64,000 bases of DNA, from assembly GCA_947591475.1 (NCBI GenBank), contig CANQDE010000004.1, positions 1 to 64,000 on the forward strand. Reading direction: 5' to 3'. The notes under the pieces were generated by a model. The model was given only the letters and a program-made list of their open reading frames with translations, ran no database searches and had not been told where the DNA came from. How positions within the stretch are numbered: the stretch's first letter is position 1; each line of letters begins with the position of its first letter. The position numbers and the translations under genes were made by a program. This document shows positions 50,590-58,787 of this stretch, piece by piece. This DNA comes from an uncultured Alistipes sp. (GTDB lineage: Bacteria > Bacteroidota > Bacteroidia > Bacteroidales > Rikenellaceae).

Positions 50590-51696
50590 TCAGACGGTAA
50601 TTTCTCCGCGCAACGATTTTCGCATGGCTTCGCGCAGCGATTCGGCCGGCAGTTCTTTGCCCAACAGATACATCAGTTTCGTTACGGCGGCTTCGGTCGT
50701 TAGGTCGTAACCGCAGAGCACGCCGATCTTCTGAAGCCGCAGTCCGGTTTCGTAGAGTTCCATCGAGACGCTGCCGCCGCCGCATTGGGTGATGTTCACG
50801 ATGTGGATGCCGCGGGCGATGGCCTCCTCCAACAACCGGATGAACCACTCCGAGGTCGGAGCATTGCCCGCGCCGAAGGTCTCCAACACGACGGCCCGCA
50901 ATCCGGGAGCCACGAGCATAGCCCGCAAAACGGCTTCTTCGATCCCCGGAAATAATTTTATTAAGGCAATACCGTTACCGAGCTTTGTGGCGATTTGAAG
51001 TGATTCGGATTGTTTGCCGAGCTTTGTGGCGATTCGAAGTGATTCGGATTGTTTGCCGAGCTTTGTAGCGATGGACGATTCGTCCGAAAAACCGTCGGGC
51101 TGGCGGATGGCCGTCAGATTGTAAGAGATATTGACGCCGACTTCGGCCAAGGGCGGGTAATTGTACGACCGAAAGGCGTTCAACGCTTCGGCGCTCCGTT
51201 TGGTGGTGCGGTTGGCACGGAACAACCGGTTCTGGAAGTAGAGCGATACCTCTGGCACGACGGACCGTCCGTCGCGCTGGGCGCCGGCGATTTCGATGGC
51301 CGTAATCAGATTCTCGCGCCCGTCGGTGCGCAACACGCCGATCGGAATCTGGCTGCCGGTGAATACGACCGGTTTTCGTAAGTTTTCCAGTAAGAAGCTC
51401 AAGGCCGAGGCGGTGTAGGACATCGTGTCGGTGCCGTGCAGGACGACGAACCCGTCGTAACGGGCATAATTGTCGCGGATGAGCCGCGCGAGTTCGAGCC
51501 AGTTGTCGGGGCTGACGTTCGACGAGTCGATGACGGGCGACAGCGTGAGCACCTCGATGTCGACGTTGAGCCGCTTCAACGAGGGAAATTCGTCGTAGAT
51601 GCCGCTGAAATCGAACGGCACGAGCGCACCGGTTTCGGCGTCGGTCTTCATGCCGATCGTGCCGCCCGTGTAGATAATCAGAATGGATGAACGCAT
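50590..51696 (-). CDS. ansA: Type I L-asparaginase
   Basis: A 368-residue amidohydrolase that converts asparagine to aspartate. Catalytic threonines are in IYTGGTIGMK (about 8-17) and VVLHGTDTMSYTASALSF (about 83-100); VFTGSQIPIGVLRTDGRENL is the family core. No signal peptide, so it is the cytoplasmic low-affinity type. Between about residues 207 and 240 the protein carries a 13-residue tandem repeat (IATKLGKQSESLR, 2.4 copies) not expected in the family, due to a 39-bp DNA minisatellite. The repeat lies just before the NGIALIKLFPG strand. Confidence 0.92.
   Translation of the reverse strand: MRSSILIIYTGGTIGMKTDAETGALVPFDFSGIYDEFPSLKRLNVDIEVLTLSPVIDSSNVSPDNWLELARLIRDNYARYDGFVVLHGTDTMSYTASALSFLLENLRKPVVFTGSQIPIGVLRTDGRENLITAIEIAGAQRDGRSVVPEVSLYFQNRLFRANRTTKRSAEALNAFRSYNYPPLAEVGVNISYNLTAIRQPDGFSDESSIATKLGKQSESLRIATKLGKQSESLQIATKLGNGIALIKLFPGIEEAVLRAMLVAPGLRAVVLETFGAGNAPTSEWFIRLLEEAIARGIHIVNITQCGGGSVSMELYETGLRLQKIGVLCGYDLTTEAAVTKLMYLLGKELPAESLREAMRKSLRGEITV
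50978..51072 (-). repeat. 39-bp minisatellite inside ansA
   Basis: Two full 39-bp units (50978-51016 and 51017-51055) differ at one base, followed by a 17-base partial unit (51056-51072). The period is a multiple of three, so the frame is preserved whatever the copy number. Confidence 0.9.
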
Positions 51697-51710
51697 ATCG
51701 TTTTACTTTT

Positions 51711-52541
51711 TCATGGCAACTCCAAATGGCAAGTTTTCGCTTCGTCGGAGGGTCGCAGGAACATCCGTTGCGCCGTAGCCGTCGTCGTGGCCGCCACCTC
51801 GTCGGGGTCGAGCCCTTTCAGTTCGGCGATCTTCTCGCAGACGAACCGCACGTAGGCCGATTCGTTGCGTTCGCCGCGATGGGGCACGGGCGTCAGATAG
51901 GGGCAGTCGGTCTCCAAAACGATCTCCGCGAGCGGCATTTCGCGAACGACGTCGGCTACGCGGCTCTTTTTGTAGGTAACCGTCCCGCCGACCCCGAACC
52001 GGAAGTCGCCCAGTTCGCGCAACTCGCGATAGGTCTCCAGCGTGTCGGAAAAGGCATGGAACACGCCTCGCACGCCGCGACCGCGATAGGAACGCATCAC
52101 CTCCAATGTTTCGGCCCACGCATCGCGCACGTGCACGGCGATGGGCAGTCCGTAATGCAGCGAAAGTTCGATTTGACGGCGGAAGGCTTCCGTCTGTTCC
52201 TCCAGCGCGTCGCGGCTCCAATAGAGGTCGAGGCCGATTTCGCCGACGGCGCACCAGCGGGCGATGCCTTCGGGCGGAGCGGCCAAATACTGTCCGACGA
52301 GCGCCAGCTCCTCGCGCCAATGGGGATTTTCATTTATAGAGGTGGGGTGCAGCCCCATCATCGGGATGCACCGGTCGGGATGCTGTCGGCAAAAGTCGAA
52401 CATCCGCGCGTGGCTCTCCGAATCGATAGCGGGAATCAACAAACGTTCGACGCCAGCATCGACGGCCCGTGCGAATGCGGCTTCGCGGTCGACGTCGAAT
52501 GCTTCGTCGTAGAGGTGCGAATGGGTGTCGATCAATCGCAT
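51711..52541 (-). CDS. tatD: TatD family metal-dependent deoxyribonuclease
   Basis: A 276-residue TIM-barrel hydrolase. Metal ligands: IDTHSHLYDEAF (about 4-15), GEIGLDLYW, HVRDAWAETLEV, GVFHAFSDT and LETDCPYLTPVPHRGERNES. TatD proteins are 3'-5' exonucleases used in DNA repair and fragmentation. The frame is open upstream into dprA; the start MRLIDTHSH at 52541 is the family's normal N-terminus and overlaps the dprA end by 10 bases. ansA follows by 14 bases. Confidence 0.93.
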   Translation of the reverse strand: MRLIDTHSHLYDEAFDVDREAAFARAVDAGVERLLIPAIDSESHARMFDFCRQHPDRCIPMMGLHPTSINENPHWREELALVGQYLAAPPEGIARWCAVGEIGLDLYWSRDALEEQTEAFRRQIELSLHYGLPIAVHVRDAWAETLEVMRSYRGRGVRGVFHAFSDTLETYRELRELGDFRFGVGGTVTYKKSRVADVVREMPLAEIVLETDCPYLTPVPHRGERNESAYVRFVCEKIAELKGLDPDEVAATTTATAQRMFLRPSDEAKTCHLELP

Positions 52542-53662
52542 GGTTGACGGAGTTTGAGATAACGGTTGCCGGGCAGCTGACGCACGGCGCCCGAAAGTTC
52601 GAGCCCGATCAACAGGGCGGTCAGGGCACCGGTGTCCATGCCGGCGATGCGGGCCAACTCCTCGACGGCCACCGGATCGGCGTCGGGAAAGGCCTTCAAC
52701 AGCCGTTCTTCTTCGGGGGTGAGCGGTTCGGCGAAGGTTTGCGGACGGAGGGTCGCCGCGTCGGGCCCGATGTCCCACAACAATTCGCGAAGGATGTCGC
52801 CCGCCGACTGGATCAACTGCGCCTTATGACTGTATATCAAATGATTGGTTCCGCGCGATGCGGTGTCGGTGATGCGGCCCGGGACGGCCATCACCGTCCG
52901 ATGATAATCGTCGGCACAGGCGGCCGTATGGAGCGATCCGCCGTTTTCGGGCGATTCGACCACGACGCATCCCGCACTCAATCCTGCGATGATGCGGTTG
53001 CGGGCCAAATAGCCGGTTCCTTTCTGCGGCATCTGGGAGTGGGTCTCGCTGACGAGAGCGCCGCCGTGAGTCAGCAGGTCGCGGGCCAAGGCCGTATGCT
53101 GTGCTGGCGTAACGTCGGGAAGTGCATTGGCCAAGACGCCGACGGTCGGAATTCCCGCCGCGAGTGCTGCCCGATGGGCTGCGGCGTCGATGCCGAAGGC
53201 CAATCCGCTGACGATGCAGAGGTCGGGAACCCGTTCGGCCAGCCCCTCGACCAACCGGTTGCAAACGATTTGTCCGTAGTCGGTCGCCTTGCGGGTACCG
53301 ACCATCGACAAGCAACGGCGGGTAAGTGCGGCGGGGTCGCCCAGCACGTAGAGCACGGGCGGATAATCGGGAATCTCGCGCAGGAGCGGCGGATAGGCCG
53401 GATCGGTCGAGGCGATGACGGTCAATCCGTTGCGGTCGCAGTAGCGGAGCTCTTTTTCGGCTTGGGAAAAGCCTTTGCGCTGCACGATAGCGCGAGCAAG
53501 GTCAGGTCGCAGTTCGGCCCGTTCGAACAATTCGTCGGCCGAAGCCTCGAACACGCTGCGGGCGTCGCCGAACGTCTCCAACAGATGCACAGCACCTTTG
53601 ATCCCGATTCCCGGAATCATCTGAAGCGCGATGGCCTCCAAGCGTATGTCGTTCTGTTTCAT
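52532..53662 (-). CDS. dprA: DNA processing protein DprA
   Basis: A 376-residue protein. Order: N-terminal helix-hairpin-helix/SAM-like part (MIPGIGIKGAVHLLETFGD), the Rossmann-like DprA core (YPPVLYVLGDP, SMVGTRKATDYG, IVSGLAFGIDAAAHRAAL, ALVSETHSQMPQKGTGYLAR and NRIIAGLSAGCVVVE), and a C-terminal winged-helix domain (DPVAVEELARIAGMDTGALTALL). DprA loads RecA on incoming single-stranded DNA. No other competence genes are adjacent. It is the first gene of dprA-tatD-ansA. Confidence 0.95.
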   Translation of the reverse strand: MKQNDIRLEAIALQMIPGIGIKGAVHLLETFGDARSVFEASADELFERAELRPDLARAIVQRKGFSQAEKELRYCDRNGLTVIASTDPAYPPLLREIPDYPPVLYVLGDPAALTRRCLSMVGTRKATDYGQIVCNRLVEGLAERVPDLCIVSGLAFGIDAAAHRAALAAGIPTVGVLANALPDVTPAQHTALARDLLTHGGALVSETHSQMPQKGTGYLARNRIIAGLSAGCVVVESPENGGSLHTAACADDYHRTVMAVPGRITDTASRGTNHLIYSHKAQLIQSAGDILRELLWDIGPDAATLRPQTFAEPLTPEEERLLKAFPDADPVAVEELARIAGMDTGALTALLIGLELSGAVRQLPGNRYLKLRQPCD

Positions 53663-53719
53663 TCTTTTTTGATGGTTGTCTTTATTCCGATCCTTTCCTT
53701 TCCGGTTCCGTAATCCTTT

Positions 53720-53990
53720 TAATTAAAGGGGTCGGAAGCGACCGAAACCATTAGCAGCGAATTGACCGTGCATCGCATTTAAAGGCCCTTTTATAAGGGC
53801 CGCGGGCCGAAGCCTCCGCCAGCGGAGGCCCGCCTATCGGCGTTCCATCCGCAGTCTTCGCCCCGCGCCGGTTCTTTTCCGACCTTGCGAAGCCTTAATC
53901 GGAACGCTTGGCAGCGGCGATTACGTTAAAAAGCACTATAACGCTCCTTCGCATAGGGAACCGCTTTCAAAAGCGGCTATCGCGCTAATA
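53720..53990. repeat. R3 and R1 repeats between fbp and dprA
   Basis: An R3 element (53801-53866) follows a CCCTTTTATAAGGGC hairpin. Then comes a reverse R1 whose hairpin CCGCTTTCAAAAGCGG (about 53960-53975) lies directly after the fbp stop codon on the minus strand. No gene is visible in the 314 bases between 53663 and 53976. Confidence 0.7.
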
Positions 53991-55974
53991 AGATGCCGCT
54001 GCGATAGGCCGTCAACAGCCGTTTCAAGTCGTCGATCTGCACTAATAGCTCTTTACCCACCGTCGTGTCGCGTACGGTCAGCCGCGTGGTGGTCGCTTCG
54101 ACGACGAACTTCGTCGACAGAATATCCAGCCCCTCCTCGATAGCCCGCCGCCGCGATTCGAACGGTTGATGCTGCACCAATTGCAGGCCGTGGGAGTTGT
54201 AAATCAGCGTGTAGCCTGCAATGCCCGTCTCGGCTTGATAGGCTTTCGAAAATCCGCCGTCGATCATCAGCAGCCGTCCGCCCGCCTTGATAGGACTTTC
54301 GCCCTTGCCGCTCTTCACCGGAATGTGACCCGAAATGATGTGCGACGTCGCCGGATCAAGCCCGAACGACCGGAGAATCATCGCACAGACCGCAGGGTCT
54401 TCCATGTGGTTGTAGTAGGCGCCCTTGTGTTCGGCGCGGGGCTTTTTGTCGTCGATGAAGTAGGATTCGAACACGGCCATCTTGTCCTTGTCGAACAGCG
54501 GCGAGTCGGGGCCGCACCAGAGGTACCACATGTAGTCCAACGCCTGACGGCGGGTTTCGGAACCCTTGCGGCCGAAATAGGCCTCGCGGGCCAGCCGATC
54601 GACGCGGTCGAGCAGGTCGCGTCCGCCGAGCGTCTTGCCGCAAATCTCCACCTGTTTGAATTCGCCTGCGTCGGTCATCGGAATCGACGCATGATAGAGC
54701 AGGTTGGAGTTGAGCACCAAATAGAGGCTCCCCTTGCTGTAAAGCAACCGGATGTGTTTCTGCAATTTCTCGCTGTTGCGGAAGGCCATGCGCAGTTGTT
54801 GAACCACTTCGTTCTCGTCCTCGGTCAGCCGATAGGGGTCGGCCGGGTCGATGGTCGGGAAGAAGGTGTCGTTCAACGGATAAACATCATCGCCGATGCG
54901 CACGGTGCCGGCCGCAAGATCCATCTTGTCCAACAGCAGCCGGTCTTCCATGCGGTACTCCGGATGACGGAGAATCAACTGCCCCTCCAATTTGAACTGG
55001 AGCACGGTGATGGCCTTGTGCATCTGAGCCGTCAGACGGGCGTCGCGTTCGTTGAGACGGCAATCTTGCAACATGCGCGGCGCGAAACGGATGCAAGGGT
55101 CGTCGCCGTAGACGTCCATCGCTAAACGGGCCAGCGGCAACAGATTGATGCCGTAACCGTTTTCGAGCACGTCGAGATTGGCGTAACGCGCCGAGATGCG
55201 TACGACGTTGGCTAACGAGGCTTCGTTTCCGGCGGCGGCCCCCATCCACAACACATCGTGGTTGCCCCACTGGATGTCGACCTTGTGGTAATCCGACAAG
55301 GTGTCGAGGATAATGTGCGGGCCCGGGCCGCGGTCGAAGATGTCGCCGATGATGTGCAACCGGTCGATGGTCAACTGCTGGATGACGTGGCTGATGGCCG
55401 CGATGAACTCGTCGGCCCGATCGACCTCGATGATCGAATTGAGGATGGCGTTGAAATAGTCCTGTTTGTTAGGCATGTCCCGCGAGCCCGATTCGTGCAA
55501 CAACTCCTGAATGATATAGGAGAAGTCGGCGGGCAGCGCCTTGTAGACCTTCGAACGGGTGTATTTGGTCGAGACGTAACGGCATACTTCGACCAACTGG
55601 TTGAGTGTGATGCGGTACCAGTCGTCGAGTTCGGTTTCGTAGCGTTTCACTCGTTCGAGCTTCTCTTCGGGGTAATAGATCAAGGTACAGAGGTCGCGTT
55701 TTTCGGCCTCGCGCAACGTGTGGCCGAAAAGCTCGTCGATCTTCTGACGGATGACCCCCGAAGCGTTTTTCAGCACGTGGCGGAAGGCCTCGGCCTCTCC
55801 GTGGAGGTCGGTCAGGAAGTGTTCGGTGCCCTTCGGCAGGTTGAGGATGGCTTCGAGGTTGATGATTTCCGTGGCGGCGTCGGCGATGGTGGGGAACTGT
55901 CGCGCGAGCAGGTCGAGGTATTTCAACTCTTCGGCCGTACAGTTTTCGTTATTTTTCGGATTCGAGGAGGTCAT
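53977..55974 (-). CDS. fbp: Fructose-1,6-bisphosphatase, class III
   Basis: A 665-residue gluconeogenic enzyme with the binuclear metallophosphatase fold: HIIGDIFDRGPGPHIILD (about 196-213), DIQWGNHDVLWMGAAAGN (about 219-236) and SGHIPVKSGKGESPIKAGGR, plus LTDLHGEAEAFRHVLKNASG near the N-terminus. Length and motifs fit class III enzymes of Firmicutes and Bacteroidetes. The last residues (ILLAR) and the stop come from an R1 tail, and an R1 hairpin follows directly. With pgk it belongs to central carbon flow. Confidence 0.95.
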   Translation of the reverse strand: MTSSNPKNNENCTAEELKYLDLLARQFPTIADAATEIINLEAILNLPKGTEHFLTDLHGEAEAFRHVLKNASGVIRQKIDELFGHTLREAEKRDLCTLIYYPEEKLERVKRYETELDDWYRITLNQLVEVCRYVSTKYTRSKVYKALPADFSYIIQELLHESGSRDMPNKQDYFNAILNSIIEVDRADEFIAAISHVIQQLTIDRLHIIGDIFDRGPGPHIILDTLSDYHKVDIQWGNHDVLWMGAAAGNEASLANVVRISARYANLDVLENGYGINLLPLARLAMDVYGDDPCIRFAPRMLQDCRLNERDARLTAQMHKAITVLQFKLEGQLILRHPEYRMEDRLLLDKMDLAAGTVRIGDDVYPLNDTFFPTIDPADPYRLTEDENEVVQQLRMAFRNSEKLQKHIRLLYSKGSLYLVLNSNLLYHASIPMTDAGEFKQVEICGKTLGGRDLLDRVDRLAREAYFGRKGSETRRQALDYMWYLWCGPDSPLFDKDKMAVFESYFIDDKKPRAEHKGAYYNHMEDPAVCAMILRSFGLDPATSHIISGHIPVKSGKGESPIKAGGRLLMIDGGFSKAYQAETGIAGYTLIYNSHGLQLVQHQPFESRRRAIEEGLDILSTKFVVEATTTRLTVRDTTVGKELLVQIDDLKRLLTAYRSGILLAR

Positions 55975-56084
55975 GACCTTTTATAATAGTTCTTTTTGAA
56001 CGGGAAACGACCGCAGATCGCTTCAACCAGCTAAATTAGTAAAAATTCGTCAACCTCCCAAATATTTATTAGCGCGTTAGACGG

Positions 56085-56205
56085 TCGATTTGCTTTCCTA
56101 CGTTTTCTTCGCTTCCGGCCCGTTTGAACGGGGTTTCCTATGCGGTGGATTGCATCGGTTGCTTATCAAGGCTTTCTTCGCTACCGACCGTTTCTATTTA
56201 ATACT
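56085..56205 (+). repeat. R1 repeats upstream of ncRNA copy C
   Basis: Fragments in forward orientation: CGTTTGAACGGGGTTTCC, TATGCGGTGGATTG, AAGGCTTTCTTCGCTACCGACCG. This is the left flank of the third RNA copy. Confidence 0.65.
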
Positions 56206-56256
56206 TTTTGCTTGTTTTTTTCGATTTTCATCGAAATTTTCATACCTTTGTCGTAG

Positions 56257-56430
56257 ACATATTGAAAGCGCATCGGCTTTTCTTCTGTATTCAGAACTTA
56301 GACACTTTTGATACAACGGAAGAATTTAAGTTGATGCTTGCGCTGTTTTTCGGCGTGGGCATTTCTTCAATCTTCTGTTGTGGGCAGTCTAAGGCCTTGA
56401 ATACGGGTTGAGTGATTTGCCCGCTTTTTT
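56257..56430 (+). ncRNA. Structured multicopy RNA, copy C
   Basis: Same fold as copies A and B, with its own compensatory changes: outer helix GTATTCA/TGAATAC, second CTTAGAC/GTCTAAG, third CAACGGAAGA/TCTTCTGTTG. Apical GCTTGCGC / GCGTGGGC stem and U-rich loop are kept. A -7 box TACCTTTG (56243-56250) precedes it and CCCGCTTTTTT ends it. It lies on the plus strand between two minus-strand genes (fbp and pdxB). Confidence 0.8.
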
Positions 56431-56570
56431 ATGCCCATAGCTACACGGCGGGCCGAACCTTCCGGAGGAACCTCTCGACGTTTTCGATCATTCTGATTCT
56501 TTATTGAATTACTTCGCCTTAATGATTGGAATCGGTTCCTCCTACCGGATTTGGTCCGCCGCTTTTTGAA
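56431..56570 (+). repeat. Conserved 3' tail of the multicopy RNA element, copy C
   Basis: Aligns with the tail of copy B over about 135 bases (CATAGCTACAC, GGGCCGAAC, GATCATTCTGATTCTT, TTCGCCTTAATGATTG, TTTGGTCCG). It ends CGGATTTGGTCCG, then CCGCTTTTTG, a second terminator-like stem. Confidence 0.6.
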
Positions 56571-56572
56571 TC

Positions 56573-56650
56573 GTTCCGTTCAAACGGGGCAATGGGCAGC
56601 GAAGAAAGCCTTCCTAAGCAGGGTATAGGGTCTTTCGCACTAATTAAAAA
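56573..56650 (-). repeat. R1 repeat, reverse orientation, right of copy C
   Basis: CCGTTCAAACGG, then ATGGGCAGCGAAGAAAGCC and TCGCACTAATTAAAAA, which supplies the pdxB stop codon on the minus strand. Confidence 0.7.
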
Positions 56651-57639
56651 TACTCTTTGCGATAGGGATAGTCGTTGCGCATCGTTTCGAAGGTCTCGGG
56701 ATGGGCTTTGAGTTGACGGCTTTGCGCTTCGATGTCGAAATAATCGTCGATCGTATCGCACAGCTCCTGCCACGAAATGGGACGGGGCATCGACGGCCGC
56801 ACCTCCGGCGGATACCAGCCCGCAAGCGGCCATCCGAAATGACGCGCGACGGCTGCGACCGACAGGGCGGTCGCATTGGCTTTGCCCTGTTCCGAATAGC
56901 CGGCGATGTGGGGCGTGGCGAGCAGGGCCCGATCGAGCAGCCGGCGGTCGATTTGCGGTTCGTGCTCCCAAACGTCCAAAACGCAGGGATGATCGCTGGT
57001 GAGCAGGGCTGCGGTGTCGACTACCTCGCCCCGCGATGAGTTGATGACGACTGCCTCCGGACGGAGCAGGCGCAACAGTCGGTCGTCGACCATGTGCCGC
57101 GTCGATGGGTCGAGCGGCGTGTGGAATGTGAGGAGATCGGCTTGTCGGGCGACCTCCTCTATCGGCAGGAATCCGAGGTGCTCGCGGGCTTCGCGCGGCG
57201 GGTCGCAGCAGAGCACGCGGAATCCCCATGCGGCGGCGTAGGCCGCGACGAGCGACCCGACATGACCGACGCCGATGACCCCCAACGTCTTGTCGGCAGG
57301 GCGCCAGCCCTGTCGGCGCGAAAGCCGCACCAAGACGGCGGCGATCCATTGCAGTACGCCGCGGGCATTGCATCCGACGGCGGTGGTTACCTCGATGCCG
57401 TGGGCTGCGCACCACGCGGTGTCGATGTGGTCGAATCCGATGGTCGCGGTGGCGATGAACCGGACGCGCGAACCGCCGAGCAACCGCTCGTCGCAACGGG
57501 TGCGGGTGCGGATAATCAGTGCGTCGGCGTCGCGTGCCTCGTCGGGGCCGATGGCGTCGCCCGACAGGTAGACCGTCTCGGCCCACGGCTCCAATACGCC
57601 GCGCAGAAACGGAATGGCCCGATCGATGAGGATTTTCAT
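56644..57639 (-). CDS. pdxB: 4-phosphoerythronate dehydrogenase PdxB
   Basis: A 331-residue D-2-hydroxyacid dehydrogenase family member of the pyridoxal phosphate pathway. Start MKILIDRAIPFLRGVLEPWA, then RTRTRCDERLL, FIATATIGFDHID (about 73-85), Rossmann loop LGVIGVGHVGSLVAAYAAAWG (about 120-140), NSSRGEVVD and the C-terminal dimerisation domain with YYPPE-like WYPPEVRPSMP. The start at 57639 is supported by a TATCTTTG promoter 28-35 bases upstream (minus strand). The longer open frame would run through the divergent agmatinase gene. Confidence 0.93.
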   Translation of the reverse strand: MKILIDRAIPFLRGVLEPWAETVYLSGDAIGPDEARDADALIIRTRTRCDERLLGGSRVRFIATATIGFDHIDTAWCAAHGIEVTTAVGCNARGVLQWIAAVLVRLSRRQGWRPADKTLGVIGVGHVGSLVAAYAAAWGFRVLCCDPPREAREHLGFLPIEEVARQADLLTFHTPLDPSTRHMVDDRLLRLLRPEAVVINSSRGEVVDTAALLTSDHPCVLDVWEHEPQIDRRLLDRALLATPHIAGYSEQGKANATALSVAAVARHFGWPLAGWYPPEVRPSMPRPISWQELCDTIDDYFDIEAQSRQLKAHPETFETMRNDYPYRKEYF

Positions 57640-57666
57640 GGTGCGGATCGAACAAAGTAATCGGGG

Positions 57667-57703
57667 CAAAGATAGCGAGAAAAACAAAATTTTCGTACCT
57701 TTG
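57667..57703. promoter_or_regulatory. Divergent promoters pdxB / agmatinase-family gene
   Basis: TATCTTTG on the minus strand (57674-57667) for pdxB and TACCTTTG on the plus strand (57696-57703) for the ureohydrolase gene, 21 bases apart, leaving little space between divergent start codons. Confidence 0.8.
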
Positions 57704-57720
57704 GAGGCTGAAACAGAACG

Positions 57721-58758
57721 ATGGAACAACAACTCTTCGATCCCGATGGCGTGGGGGTCGCCAATGGCGCCTATTTCGGTCTGCCGTTCGCGCCCGATGA
57801 TGCCGAACTGGTGCTCGTGTCGGTTCCGTGGGATGTTACGGTCTCCTACGGGGCCGGAACGGTTTATGCGCCCGATGCGATCATCGAGGCTTCGACCCAA
57901 CTCGATTTCCACGACCCGATGGCACCCGGCGCTTGGCGTCGGGGAATCGCCACGGCCGACATCGACTACTCGCTGCAAGAGCTTTCGCAACGGCTGCGGG
58001 CTGATGCCGCGCGGATCATCGAACATCTCGAAAACGGCGGGGCGCCCGACGACGAATCCGTCGTCCGCAAGCTCCGGCGCGTGAACGAGGGCTGCGCGAC
58101 GATGAACGCCAAGGTCGAAGCGCAGGTGGCCCGTTGGCTGGATGCCGGCAAGAAGGTCGGGCTGGTCGGCGGCGATCATTCGACCCCTTACGGGGCGATC
58201 CGTGCGCTCGGGGCGCGTCATGCGGCGTTCGGCATCCTGCATGTCGATGCCCACCGCGACCTGCGCGAAGCCTACGAAGGTTTTCATTATTCGCACGCTT
58301 CGATTATGTACAATGTTCTGCGCGACGTGCCGCAGGTGAAGCAACTCGTGCAGGTCGGTGTGCGCGACTATTCGGAGCGGGAGGCGGCACTGGCCGAAGC
58401 GTCGGAACGAATCGTCTCGTTCGAAGATTTCGCGCTGGCCGAGGCGGCGTTCGGCGGTGCGACGTGGGACGAACAGTGCCGGCGGATCGTGGATGCGCTG
58501 CCCGAAGAGGTTTACATCAGTTTCGACATCGACGGATTGAGCTTCGAAAACTGTCCGCATACGGGTACGCCCGTGTCGGGCGGCTTGAGCTTCAATCAAG
58601 CGGTGTGGCTGCTCCGGACGTTGGCGCAATCGGGCCGCCGCATTATCGGGTTCGATTTGGTGGAGGTTTGTCCGGCGGCAGACGACCGGCTGGATGCCAT
58701 CACTGGCGCCCGCATGCTGTGGAAATTGTGCGGAGCGACGCTCTCCGCCGCGAAATGA
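57721..58758 (+). CDS. Agmatinase family ureohydrolase
   Basis: A 345-residue binuclear manganese hydrolase of the arginase/agmatinase/formiminoglutamase family. Metal ligands: LVGGDHSTPYGAI (about 144-156), GILHVDAHRDLREAYEGF (about 176-193) and YISFDIDGLSFENCPHTGTP (about 262-281). SHASIMYNVL after the second motif is agmatinase-like. In Bacteroidetes such genes are called agmatinase (polyamine synthesis), but the true substrate is unproven. nhaA follows 29 bases downstream. Confidence 0.88.
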   Translation: MEQQLFDPDGVGVANGAYFGLPFAPDDAELVLVSVPWDVTVSYGAGTVYAPDAIIEASTQLDFHDPMAPGAWRRGIATADIDYSLQELSQRLRADAARIIEHLENGGAPDDESVVRKLRRVNEGCATMNAKVEAQVARWLDAGKKVGLVGGDHSTPYGAIRALGARHAAFGILHVDAHRDLREAYEGFHYSHASIMYNVLRDVPQVKQLVQVGVRDYSEREAALAEASERIVSFEDFALAEAAFGGATWDEQCRRIVDALPEEVYISFDIDGLSFENCPHTGTPVSGGLSFNQAVWLLRTLAQSGRRIIGFDLVEVCPAADDRLDAITGARMLWKLCGATLSAAK

Positions 58759-58787
58759 AAGAATACGCAAAACAAAATCAATAAGTA

